Source: Acheta domesticus
Taxonomy: Eukaryota; Arthropoda; Insecta; Orthoptera; Gryllidae
NCBI GenBank assembly: GCA_031308135.1
Contig: JAHLJT010004567.1
Coordinates: forward strand, 37,460,389-37,524,388
Direction: 5' to 3'
DNA: 64,000 nucleotides
This document shows positions 13,300 to 24,329 of this stretch, piece after piece. The position numbers and the translations under genes are program-made. The notes beneath the pieces are model-generated. The model searched no databases and was not told the origin of the DNA. It saw nothing but the letters and a program-made list of their open reading frames with translations. Positions within the stretch are counted from its first letter, which is position 1, and every line of letters begins with the position of its first letter.

Positions 13300-14180
13300 T
13301 TTGTGATGCAGGAGTGTTTCGGGCAAGAATAATGACCTTGCTGAAACATTAAAAGACATGAATAAGTTTAATACCTTAATATTAGAGCAAGTTAATTATG
13401 GATGTTTTAATCTAGGCAAATGTGAAAATACTTAGCACTCAAGCATTCTTTGCAGAAGAGAATTATGAAACTAACATGTTCAAAATGTAGAGTACAAGAA
13501 ATTTCCTTTATTATTTAATGTCAAATAACGGTTGAAAACTATCTGCTGGGTATTGGAGAAGTAATTTCATTTTTTTGTGGTAATGAGATATTCACAAATA
13601 CATCAGAGGAAAATGTTTTATGATTGGTTCTGTTTTTAAAAAAAATTACGCATGTGTATTCTTAATCAGCATATTCTTGTGCGTGTTGAAAAATATAAAA
13701 CACTAGTATGTAAAATAGTTTATTATGTCTTGATTTTATGAATTCATTTTATTTGAAGTCATAGTCGTTTCTTCTATTTTCTTTAAATTTTACGAAATTA
13801 GGAAAAGCACGTAATAATGTATACCACTCTTAGTGTAATCTTAGAGGAATGCTGCAATAAATCATAGCATTTTTAGTCGGGTAATGTCTTTAATATTTAG
13901 GAAGAAACAATAACCAGAGATTCGAATAATTTAATAAGCATTACTTCAATTACTCCATTTGTAATTAAATAGTATGTTCACATAAGCTTAAAAAAAACTA
14001 TTTCAAGTTTTATCTCTTTAATCTCAGGCAGTGTAATACTTCAATTTAAAAGTAATACCTCATTTCTAAGTTGAAAAGTGCATTTGGTGTTTTGATTTAC
14101 ACCGCAGTATCACTGAAACATTTTCAGTCTTCCAAATTTGATGCCCGGGATTCATAACCCATATCACGTTTTTACCACCG
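13300..14180. other. AT-rich noncoding stretch, no gene seen
   Basis: Very AT-rich, with many stops in all frames. Nothing recognised. Confidence 0.55.
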
Positions 14181-14189
14181 ATTGCCAAG

Positions 14190-14420
14190 TGTCGTTTGTG
14201 TCGGGTGCGCCTTGCGCTCAGATGCCAATACAACCCACTGTGCACTTCCGCCGCCACACGCCGCCCACTGTTCAATCCGCGGCGCAGACCACGTGACGGC
14301 AGCGCAGCGCAGCGCAGGGGCGCGGGCGTTGCACAACGCGTTGCGTCCAGCGCCCGCGCGCCCAAATACGGAGAATGACGCTCGGGGCGGCACCGCGCGG
14401 GCTCGCTCGCGAACGAGTCA
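14190..14420. promoter_or_regulatory. CpG-rich island 6
   Basis: CpG-dense, with a short GCGCA-repeat core near 14,300. A 216-codon minus-strand frame (14,066-14,716) crosses it but shows no domain and has low-complexity composition, so I do not call it a gene. Confidence 0.45.
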
Positions 14421-14429
14421 CAGGGAAAA

Positions 14430-17400
14430 CAACTCCCCCTCCCCACCGGAGGTGGTGGTTCCTTCTCAAAAAGGTGTAGTTTTCTTGATGAAAAACATTC
14501 TCCGTTTGCTGAGGGGCCCTGTCCTCCAGGAGATTCGTGACGTTCTTTTTTATTGTTTTTTTGTGTGAGGGACAGTAAATGGAGAATATAGGCCGGTGGA
14601 TTCTGGCAGCAGAAACCTGTTGTTGGGCAATGACTGGTCCTAGTCAAGAAAGAAAAAAACCCTGCGGAAATCAAGTATCTGTTGAAAGGAGATACATTGT
14701 AACTTTCAAATAACAAGCAAAATTAAACCAAAAGAAAATTAAAATATGAAATTTAAAGGAATTGTAATGAATAATTGATGTTGTTTACTAATGTCACTAC
14801 TGACTCTTAAACTGTATAGGACAGACCTGCACAGCATTTTGCACTTTCACTGACCTCAGGAGCTGCGTGCGGGCAACTCGGGTGCAAATGAGAAAATCGA
14901 TGAAGGGTGGGGATGAGACCCAATCTAAGAGTGGGGACCACCAATTAGAATGCGCAATTCGAAAGATAGCGCGTAAATTTAAAGAGCAGTCGGCAAGAAC
15001 ATGACGGTCATATACAGTTCAAGTAATATTGTCTTTTGTATTATATTGCAAATGTTTGTTCTCGGTATATGACAGGGCGAAATATGAAACTACAACAAAT
15101 TATACATATTAGATTTCGACACCAAGTATTATAATTGCTTGTAGGGCTTATAATGTAATTCGCTTTGCTACGATGTAATCACAAATGTAGTGTTCTGCTA
15201 AACACAAAATTTTGATACTGAATTGTTTTTGTTAGATGATGACAGCAATAAACAATTTTTTATTAACAATGTTTAATTGAATAAGACGGTTCTCTCGAAG
15301 CAAAGACATATTGTTCTTAAAATATCATGATTATTTTCTGTTCTAATTTCTGACAAGAGAACAGAGTCGTTTACGAAATCGTATAAAAATATAAAGCACT
15401 TTGCATTCTATTTAACCAATACCCATGATTATCTTACGATTGTCCGTAACATATCGTTAAAGAAGTTTGCTCGTTAATCTCTTTTATTCAGTTTCATAAT
15501 GGGGAAAATGGTCACAAATGTGCTATTAAACATTACCCTTCTTGGAATTGTCACATATTCTATTTTATGTCAATCTTGATGTGAGAGATTGCTCTCATGA
15601 TTTTGTTCATTTTTCTATGGTTTGGAGATTATAAAATACCTGGTGAACAATCAATTATTAAATTGCAATTTTGTGTTAGATAGAATAAAATAATATTTTT
15701 TTCTTATATATAAGCATTCTTTATATAAGCATTTCTATATATAAGAAGCATTTTCTATATAAAAGCATTTTTCTTATACATAGCATTTTAAAGCTATTGC
15801 TTTAGTAGAACGCTCAAATATCTTTCTAAACGCCAACCCTTCGTGTTTTTAAATATGTATATTAATTTAAATTTGATGCCTGGATGTGAAATAACTGTTT
15901 TAGTGAGTTTGAATTTAAAAAATACTGTATTGTTACAAGAGCAGTTTTTCATTGCTTGTCTCTCATGATGTTTCTGCAACCGTTCCAAACTCTTTTATTC
16001 CATGCAAGGACACGGACATCAGCGGCACTCTTTTTCATGCGTAAAGGATGTGTTCACGGCTCCATCCTACTTGTTAACGATGTTATTGTATGCTCATAAA
16101 TCTTTCTCGTAATACGACACGTTATTTCTTGTGCTCATCGTGCTAGAAAGACTTGCGTCTACGCTATAATGGCTAGTTTTATAGTTCAAGGAAATGATGG
16201 ACAGAAAACTTGCTGGTCCAATTGGTATGTAATTAATATATGTAATCAATGTTTATGACTCATTATATGTTTTGCTGGATATAATATTCGTTTGCATCAT
16301 TCCTACCTTCAAAAGATTCGAATCAAAACAATACTTCGGTACAAAAACGTAGATATCTATGTAGTACGTTCCACTGTATTGTTTGAACCACTTGAGCGCT
16401 TGCTCTCAAGTTTGCACAAACGCTTTTAAATAAGATGGGAAAAAGAATATAGAAGGGTTTACGGTGCGAAAATTTTACATCAAATTTGGTTACAACACGA
16501 AATTTCTATGTCTAGAAAATCGAAACAGGCTTGGCGTTTCTGCTAGTCGTTGCCAGGCGAGGCAGCTCGAGGTCAATCGGGGGAGGAGCAAAAATAAATA
16601 CTCGGGTGACCATAGGTTACTTCAGCTACTTAGTAAATAAATCAAAGTGATGTCATATTTGATTTATATTTTTCAAGTGAATTGATAAAAAGCAGTGAAA
16701 CTGAACATTCGAAATTTTTCATGCTAGTCATTTTAAATGTGTCGTAAATCAGCTTTCATAGCGCAAACGTAGGTTAAGAGGAATTATATGTTTAACCCAA
16801 ATTCCAAATACGTGTGTCACTCTTCTTACAACATAACTCACTTTCTTTTAAATTCTTCTTATTAGAGGATTGCAAAAACGTCGATTCCAGAAAATAAGCA
16901 ACGTTGAATTGAAACAATGTGTGGACTTCGTCCAATTTCTTCTGAAACGTAAAATGAATAAAATATTTCTGGATTGTTCCACAGTATTATGTTTACTCTG
17001 CGATTAAAGCAGATTGTTGGGGACCTGAGAGAGAGGGAGAAATATTATTATTATTAGTAGTAGTAGTATTAGTATTTCCTTTCCTTGGCAGCACGGTTGC
17101 ATGTGTTTCATAACATCTTTAACGGGGTATTTCTCTTTTATCTTTTCGGCCGTTAGCTCTCGATAGCCTATTTTATGGGAAGAATTGAGCTTTACGTCTG
17201 ATTTTCGAATACGGTTTAGTTTCGTATAGACTTCCTCCTTTTAAAGTAAACTTTCAGTATATTATAAAGAAAACATGATCGCAAAACATAATATATAACA
17301 AATTTTGTGGTATAATAAGAACAATGATTAGAAATAAATAGTGGAAGTTTGGACTTGTGTGTTGAGAGAAGAGTGTGGTAGAGACATTAATCTGTAATCA

Positions 17401-17950
17401 ATCTCTTTTATTTATATGTATGTAACATATTTCTCACTACTACCTGTACTGCAGTCATGTGTTTAAAAAGAAAACAAATACAATTTTTTCTGTACTCTTG
17501 AACCTTATTGCATAATCAGTAATAAAAAACAAAATTACAATGCAAATGACTTTATTTCAAACATGATTTATTTAGCCATTACTCATGAAGAAGGAAAAGA
17601 AGTATCACTGACACCTAGTCCAAAGATGGTTACCAGACACCACTGACAACATATTCCAACAAAAAATTTCGTGTAAAAGCCACCGATTCATTTAAATTTC
17701 CTCGCACTAATATCATTATTGATCGTTCGATAAAAATTGTATCACATTTTCCGTGGCGCTGAAATCATGCACCGAACCCCTTTTGAAAAGTGCATTCACG
17801 GAAACTAGAGAAGAGCGCAACGACGCGTTGCAGCCTTGCAGGCAGTCTTCCAATCGCCGACGCATCGCGCATTTCGAATTAATTGGTCTAGCGGAAGAGT
17901 CCTAACAGCGCGAGTCTCACCACGTAAACGAAAGCAATTAACGAGAGATA
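14430..17950. other. AT-rich noncoding stretch with small repeats
   Basis: No gene seen. It holds a tandem run of TATATAAGCATTT-like units at 15,700-15,790 and an ATT/AGT trinucleotide run at 17,041-17,078. Confidence 0.5.
15700..15790. repeat. tandem repeat, TATATAAGCATTT-like unit
   Basis: About five imperfect copies of an 18-bp unit built around TATATAAGCATT. Confidence 0.7.
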
Positions 17951-18900
17951 ATTTTCTTGCACGTTTCGAACCCGGCGCCTTGCCTCGCCTCGCGTCGCTT
18001 CCTTCCGTCCTTCCGCGAGTTGTTCGTGCGTGCTCACCGTGCGTCTCCCCGAGGTTCACCCAGTGGAAAGCGCCTCCCCGCCCCGGCCCGCCCCCGCACG
18101 CGCCTTCCACGCGCATGCGCACGCGCGCGCGCGCGCTCGCGAGCCATCGGCGCGCCACCGCCCGACGATTCGCGCGACCTCCGCGCTAATTGCCCCCCCG
18201 GCGCTTTCTTCTTCTGCTTCTTCCGCGGGTGAAACCGCGCGTGCGCCAGCGGCGGGGGCGGGAGCGGTGGCGGTCGCAGGAAGCTCCGCGGGAACCATCG
18301 GAAGCGCCGCCGCCTCCACCGCCGCCTCCGCAGCGCCGCAGCGAGCGCGCGGGCGCGCGCCGTGTGGCAACGTGTGGGAAGCCATTGTTCGCGCCGCGCG
18401 GCCGTCACGGGCAGCCGCCACCGCCGCCCCCACCGCCGCCGCCGGCGTTGCGTGCGACCGCTGCCCGCCGCCGCCGGCAGTCAGTCGGCCGACGGCCACG
18501 GTGCTGCCCGCGTGCGTCTCGTCTCGTGTGTCGTTCGTCGCTGTGCACGCGTGTGCGCGTAGGTGGTGCGTTCTATTTGTGCCGTACGGCGTCGTCGAGT
18601 GGAGTGGTGCTGCGAGTCGAAGAGGTCTTCGCCAGCGGTGTGGCCTGGTGGCGAGAAGCGGTGAAGGTGTGGCCGGTCGCCGGCCCGAGGACGAGAACGC
18701 CGGAGGGCGTGGGAGGGCAAGGTGCGAGGTGCTCGTCCCTGCGCCGTGTGGGGGCGGGGCGGGACGGGATGTGGCACGATGCGGCGCGACGTGGCGGGCG
18801 GACACGTCCCGCCACGCCCCGCCGCGTCGCAGCGAGGTCGAACCTTGCTGTCGCTTCAGCGACGCGTCGCCTGGGCTGCAGCTGGGCAGGTGTCGCTCAT
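17950..18900. promoter_or_regulatory. CpG-rich island 7, the largest, promoter-like
   Basis: Nearly 1 kb of dense CpG. It contains a palindromic GCGCATGCGC (NRF1-type) near 18,112, long GCC/CCG runs, and an initiator-like TCAGTC near 18,482 with no TATA box. Plus-strand frames of 287 and 297 codons overlap each other and a 249-codon minus-strand frame. That mutual overlap, and their Pro/Ala/Arg-rich composition, argue they are chance frames. A CpG promoter with an untranslated first exon is the most economical reading. Confidence 0.5.
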
Positions 18901-19090
18901 CCTGCGCATTGGACAGAGTTTGATTTTACAACTTCATTCGGCCCACATAATATCTTTTTTCAATCCACCGCCAGATTAAAAATGTTTCTCTTGGAAAACT
19001 ACGCTGACATTTTTGTACATTCAGCTCTTCCGTCATTCCTTGAACATCGTTGATGTATTGAAGTCGTAAAAGTTTTTGATATCAAAAGCT

Positions 19091-19330
19091 AAACTGCAAT
19101 TTTTCTAACTTTGACCCTCGAGTCCCACCTTCACGATGGAATATGTCACGATATTTCGCGACGTTCCCAAGTCGTACCGCCAGATATCGCATGATCGCGT
19201 CCGTATCAAGCAGTCCTTGCGACGATGCGACTCCTAGCAGCACGATGGAGAAAGACGCGAAATGTCGTGTGATATTCCATCGCGGCCATAGGGACTTGAG
19301 GCGCAGAGTTAGAAAAATCGCACTATATTA
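19091..19330. mobile_element. MITE with long inverted termini, copy A
   Basis: The left arm (from 19,093) and the right arm (to about 19,326) are inverted copies over roughly 70 bp. The outer ends read ACTGCAATTTTTCTAACT and, on the opposite strand, AGTGCGATTTTTCTAACT. Inside, ATGGAATATGTCAC on the left pairs with GTGATATTCCAT on the right. It has no coding capacity. The same ends and inner motifs recur at 56,113-56,369, so this is a dispersed family. Confidence 0.8.
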
Positions 19331-19439
19331 TTACAATTTCTCATATTGAATTGTTTCGGCTCATTAATAAAACCTTCACCAACGGATTAGGTCAAAATTC
19401 TACAAGCAGTAAAGAGTTGACTCTTCCATCGCTGAGTCA

Positions 19440-19860
19440 GCAATCAAACGAGAGGAAATTGGCGCAGCGTCTACCCGCGGGACGAGCGCTGAGCCGCCAA
19501 CGGATTCATTACATAAAGCCGCTTGCGTCGGCGGCGGCGGCGGCGGCGGGGCCAACGGCTCGATTCCAATCTGCGGCGCAACCGATCCGCGCGCGCCGTT
19601 GCGCGGTTCGAAGGCGAGGCGCGGGGCCGCGGGCTCAAGTGGTCGCGCGTGGCCTGCGCGTGGCCATTGGGCGGCGCGGCGGGGCCGTTGACGCGCGGCG
19701 GTGGCGGTGGCGGGCAGCCGGGCAGACGACCCGCGACCGCTGCCCGCCGCCGCCGCTGTTCCCGCTCGCCGGCGCCGCCCCGCCCCGCGCCGCTCGGGTC
19801 TTCCGATAAGGAAACACGCCGCGCGTGCTGGCCCCCGCGCCCGGAAACGCGGTGAGTAAC
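19440..19860. promoter_or_regulatory. CpG-rich island 8 with a good splice donor
   Basis: GC-rich block beginning near an acataaagccgc motif and ending in GCG|GTGAGTAA at about 19,851, a strong 5' splice-site match on the plus strand. This fits an untranslated first exon of some plus-strand transcript. No acceptor partner can be assigned. The overlapping frames on both strands look like chance. Confidence 0.4.
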
Positions 19861-19869
19861 GTGTTGTCG

Positions 19870-21055
19870 TCCAGCGGTGCCAGCTCTTCCGAAGGTCGGA
19901 ACTGTCATTAAACAGGTGGTGAAAAAGTAGACGAACGCTGGGGAGTCGCGCTAGATAACAGGCTATTCTTTCGTGTCTGGCAGTTGTAAGTTGGATGTAG
20001 ATCAATTTCCCATACGTTTACACATGAACATATGTAGGATCAAAACTAAGCTATTTGCAATATGTCATTTTATATGTTTCAATCTTGTCACAGTGCTCGC
20101 TAAAAGAAATGACAATTAATCGAATTTGTGTGTCAATTACAACACCTATTAACTTTTTGTTTTGGTCGGAACAATCATGTTTCCTCTTCTCAGAATGAAG
20201 GATTTGGACTTAGCGCTTTACGTTGCATTTTAATAGAGAAGGCGAATAAAAATTGAAGTAATTCTTTCATCAATTGTCTTCAGAGAACTTCAGCTCATTC
20301 TTTGCACCACAGTTTCAATTCTTTTGTCTAGATATTTCATAGTATTGTGTGCACCGAATTTCAAAACTACGGGTGTAGTATTTAGTATATTTCAGATTAC
20401 ACACTGCAAATAGCCGACTTCAAAATTTGTGATCAAAAGACAAAATAATATTTCTTATACTTCTTGGAACTGTTCTAAATGCATTGAAAGTTTAATTGTT
20501 TTCTAAAAACGTCCGTAAAAGCGGATGTAGCTAAAATCTTGTTCTCAGAAAAAAACATACTCGCTCCGCTTTCTCAGTAATTTCCGTAATTTAATTATAT
20601 TTTAGAAAGAGAAAGGTATTCAATGAGCTAATCCAGGATATTATATGATGAGGAGAGTCGTTATACTCAAGGTATAACGACTTAACCCGAGTTTAGTCTA
20701 AAATAAGTTTTAAATAAGTACTTTGAAGAAATAAAGTAGGAAATATATATTATCAGGATTTTCCCTTTAAGACAAATTTGCAAAAACTCAACAACATAAT
20801 GCTACTATTAACACATTTGTCTTAATATGCAAAGTAATGCATTCTGTCTGAAACCGCAGAATGAATTGCTTTCGTATTGGGAAGTGTGCGTCCAATCTCA
20901 TTTAGATCAAATAAGAGCAGTTCAATTCATTTAACACTTGTGTCCTCGATGTTGAGTCCGCGTTTGAAATGGGCACTGTTCTACATTCCCTTCAGTTGCG
21001 ACATTATAGATAGTAATGGAGTTAGTGCGTCGTGTGTCAAGGTACACTACGTCGC
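19870..21055. other. AT-rich noncoding stretch
   Basis: No gene seen. The only notable item is the short perfect hairpin at 20,656-20,682. Confidence 0.55.
20656..20682. repeat. perfect short inverted repeat
   Basis: AGTCGTTATAC, a 5-base loop, then GTATAACGACT: 11 bp of perfect stem. Function unknown. Confidence 0.7.
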
Positions 21056-21060
21056 TCCTA

Positions 21061-21173
21061 CACTCTCTCTGCCTCTGTCTCTGTCTGCCTCTGTCTCTCT
21101 GTCTGCCTCCGTCTCTCTGTCTCTGCCTGTCTCTCTGTCTCCCTCTGTCTATCCCTGTCTATGTCTGTCTCTC
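21061..21173. repeat. (CTCTGT)n-type pyrimidine microsatellite
   Basis: About 110 bp of CTCTGTCTCTG-type units on the plus strand. It produces Leu/Ser-rich frames in two registers, which are artefacts. Confidence 0.9.
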
Positions 21174-21314
21174 TGACACACACAATAAAATGAAGAAAAA
21201 AAACATGAAAAGTTTTGACGAACGGGTTGATTACTCTCTAGATTTTTTTTTTCTTTTTCCCCCCTTTCATGATTCTCTGCCTCGACTTCACTTATTATTA
21301 AGACCTTTTATATC

Positions 21315-21371
21315 ATGAAATGGTGGTTACTCGCGACGATGTTGGCACCGCTGGCAACGGCAGATGGACAG
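21315..21371 (+). CDS. candidate first coding exon with signal-peptide-like start
   Basis: Nineteen codons from an ATG end at CAG|GTAGGC, a fair splice donor, in phase 0. The peptide starts MKWWLLATMLAPLATADGQ: one basic residue, a hydrophobic core and a small-residue motif (ATA before Asp-Gly) like a signal peptidase site. A CpG-rich block starts just downstream. No downstream exon could be linked, and such a peptide can arise by chance. If real, it belongs to a plus-strand secreted or membrane protein whose other exons are elsewhere. Confidence 0.2.
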
Positions 21372-21389
21372 GTAGGCTTGGTTGCTCCG

Positions 21390-21540
21390 CTCAGGTCAGC
21401 CGGCCGGCTGCATTGGGAAACGCAGCGCCCGCGGGCGGACGGGGAAAGGTTACGTGCGTCGCGACTCCTCTCGCAAGGAAATCTGCCCAACCCGTCCGGC
21501 CCGGCACGGCACGGCACGGCACGGCACGGCGCGTGGGTTT
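21390..21540. promoter_or_regulatory. CpG-rich island 9
   Basis: Short GC-rich block with a GGCAC pentamer repeated about four times at 21,502-21,525. No coding support. Confidence 0.4.
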
Positions 21541-21699
21541 CCTTTGCTCGTTACTCAACCCTCTGCACGCTTGATTCCCGAGGTTTAATACGCATTGATT
21601 CTAGTAGACTCTCAGCCCAGGCGATGCTGTTTATCAATCTACAAATGGAGGAACAATCGCATGAAAATATGTTAATTCTGTGGACACAGGGTAACAGTT

Positions 21700-22327
21700 C
21701 CTAAGTCAGTTTTTTTTGGGGGGGGGGTTAAGTACTGTAACTATAAGTTAAGTACCTATATTTTACTTTAATCAAACGACCTAATTCAATTTTCTCCTTA
21801 ACGAGAAAAAAAGCGTTGGGAAATAGCGTTTAGCATAGGAAGAAGCGTTGGCTTAATAATCTAAACTTTGTTTTCTCCAAACTAAGATCTTTGACTTACG
21901 AACTTTTACCCCATGACCACAGAATTCTCATGCATGTTATGAAAAGGTTGGAGCTTCTGCACGATGCCGAAAATGCATGAACATTTGGGATGAGACTGCT
22001 CTCATTCAAACAACTTAATTTGTAATTATATTAAGATTGCCGTATTTGCTGTGTATGGTCTCTCGATAATGCGTTGCATATATACTCTGCAGTGTTGGTG
22101 TGTTACTTAACAGTTCTGTGAAATCGAAACTTCAAACGATTGATTTAATAAGTTAAATGCTGGCGTGTTCCCACGGTGCCTTTTCGTTGGCTACATGTAA
22201 CATGTTCTGCAACAGTTCATCTTATGATACATCATTGGTATTTCACGGGGTTTATCTGACAGAGTTGTCTGCCGCTGTTTCTCTAAAATCGCTTTTCTCA
22301 ACCCTTTTGTCCTTGCAATTCTTTTGA

Positions 22328-22368
<41 letters not shown>

Positions 22369-23160
22369 TAATAATAACAACAATAGGAAATATCTTCCTA
22401 GACTATTATTAATATTATCATTATGAATTACCATTAATAATTCATTATGAGCACTACGGGACATAATGAAAACACATAGTGTGATAATTTACTTTGTTCG
22501 TTTTCAATTTTCGAGAATGTAAAGTTTTTTCACTTTGTCGGTTTATTTATTTTTCACATCTATTCATGGTTACTTTTAGGGAAATCCTTGGCTTCTGTAG
22601 AACCTTATAATTGAGAAAAAGAGCTCTTAAAACGTTCTCGCACTCATTGCAACTGATTTTGGGCTCCTAAATGTATTGTAATATAGTTTTATGTTCACAT
22701 GAACATTAGGTGAAAATCTCTTCAAGTGTTTATTATACATAAAAAAGGCATGATGAAGCTGTTTCACGGTATCTTTACTTTTTTTGAGAACGTCTGTGAT
22801 CTTCATTATCACGAAATGCCTCTCCCTTTGTTTCACATGTCAAAAGATACTTAATTTCTCGTTTTTACGGCAATTTTCGAAGCTTAATCGTTGTATGGAC
22901 TAGAGAGTAAAGATTTATCATTTATGATTACCTGAATTTTCACTTTTCCTGGGATGAGGCAATAATTTGAGGAGCGGTTGATAAATAAGATCACATGACG
23001 ACGGGGAACATTCGTGGAACGAGTCACGGGATACTCTCACAGTAATGTGCTGTGAACCCACTTTCTTCACAAGTAAATAAGAACATGCATTATATCAGTT
23101 TCTCCTCTGCACTTGTGCACATCTTCCCGATACATATCGTTGTAAATTTCCGGACACCTT
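21700..23160. other. AT-rich noncoding stretch
   Basis: No gene seen. It contains a G-run at 21,718-21,727 and the AAT repeat below. Confidence 0.5.
22328..22384. repeat. (AAT)n microsatellite
   Basis: About 18 AAT/AAC units. It gives a poly-leucine minus-strand frame that is not a gene. Confidence 0.95.
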
Positions 23161-23169
23161 GTGGAAGAA

Positions 23170-23440
23170 GAGACTGCGCCCGCTCCTTTCCAACGAAGTT
23201 TCCCTCGCAGCACCTGCACTCGGTCGCTTCTCGTTCCACACGGTCGCCGTCGATTGGTCGATTGGTTGCCTGGGAAAACGGCTGTTTCTTTGTTGCGCGG
23301 GCGGACGCTTTTTTCAACGCGGAACGCGCGCTGCAGCAGCGTGGCCGCAGGCGCGGAGGCTGAGGTGGAGCAGGCGAAATCGAAATCGGCGCCTGAATGG
23401 TTCATCGGGTGGCCGACGCTGTTACGTTGTGTCACGGAAC
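23170..23440. promoter_or_regulatory. CpG-rich island 10
   Basis: CpG-dense block directly upstream of the small frame at 23,511. Frames are open on both strands without domains. It could be the promoter or leader for that frame, which is speculative. Confidence 0.4.
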
Positions 23441-23510
23441 GATGACCCGGCTATTTGACTCGACGTTCTCTGCAGACGGCTTCAGAATTTTGGTCTAGAC
23501 GGTTTCCAAA

Positions 23511-23681
23511 ATGTGTGATGGCGAGCCGTGGAGTGTAGAACTGCTCGGGAGATTATTACGGCATCGATACGGATATTGGATTTTCTTCCCTTTCCTGGTA
23601 CACTGGGTGATTTCTAGAACGCTGTATTACGTCGGGGTATTACCACGTTTATTGCAAAACCTTCTACTTTCTCGCCTCTAA
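23511..23681 (+). CDS. candidate small ORF or first exon, 56 codons
   Basis: A 56-codon frame starts MCDGEPWSVELLGRLL in the context CCAAAATG, a good match to insect start-site preference, just after CpG island 10. It is basic, with a hydrophobic aromatic middle (GYWIFFPFLVHWVI, about residues 21-34) that could span a membrane. No homology is recognised. It could also be spliced earlier, for example at CTG|GTACAC. Length and lack of a family keep confidence low. Confidence 0.2.
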   Translation: MCDGEPWSVELLGRLLRHRYGYWIFFPFLVHWVISRTLYYVGVLPRLLQNLLLSRL

Positions 23682-23699
23682 TATTGAAATTATAAAAAA

Positions 23700-24320
23700 A
23701 ACTTTGAATTATTCCATATCCATATTCATCGCCCAAAGATTCTTGAACAGCTATTACCAGTTTAAAATGTTGCTTATTTTCACTGTAAATAATTATTTAC
23801 AATTATTATTTATTTAATTATTTATTATTTACATTATTATTAATTATTTACATTAATTATAATTAACTGACGTTGATATGAAGGAAACGCCGAACGCAAT
23901 ATATCAAATTTCTTAAATGCCATATGAGATTATTACATTTCCTCTTAAAAAATGTGCGAATTGGTTGTCATCCAAGAACATCTTGTAAATCCTACTTATA
24001 GTAATCATTGTGACCGTCCGTCTGTCCGTCACTCATGGTTAGACCCCTTGAGGTCCACCATATGGTAGAAACAAGGTGCCATTCCACGTGTCTCGGTCTG
24101 TTTATGGGGAAATGACCAATTTCTCGTACTCTACTAGTCTAACTAAAAATATCAAATAATTTCATATGGAAATTTTAAAACTGTTTAAAGCATCGGAGAT
24201 TCCATGCTAAGCTAGTATTTTCGAAGTACTTATTTGTGTCCTGTTATCCAGTGCCACATTGTTGCAAAAAAGATAGAACGTGAAAGCGCTGATTCACCTG
24301 CTCTGCAGATGTACCTGTGA
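23700..24320. other. AT-rich noncoding stretch
   Basis: Contains an ATTATTTA-type low-complexity run (23,785-23,870) and a CCGTCCGTCTGTCCGTC run near 24,017. No gene seen. Confidence 0.5.
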
Positions 24321-24329
24321 TTCCCCTAG

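Noticed and set aside
14066..14716. 216-codon minus-strand frame
   Set aside because: Crosses a CpG-rich island and AT-rich flanks with no domain, no splice logic and a competing plus-strand frame.
18030..19053. Plus-strand frames of 297 and 287 codons and a 249-codon minus-strand frame
   Set aside because: They overlap each other on both strands in the largest CpG-rich island and are low-complexity Pro/Ala/Arg/Ser. One runs on into AT-rich DNA without a domain.
19400..20005. 201-codon minus-strand frame
   Set aside because: Another chance frame across a CpG-rich island, with opposite-strand frames equally open.
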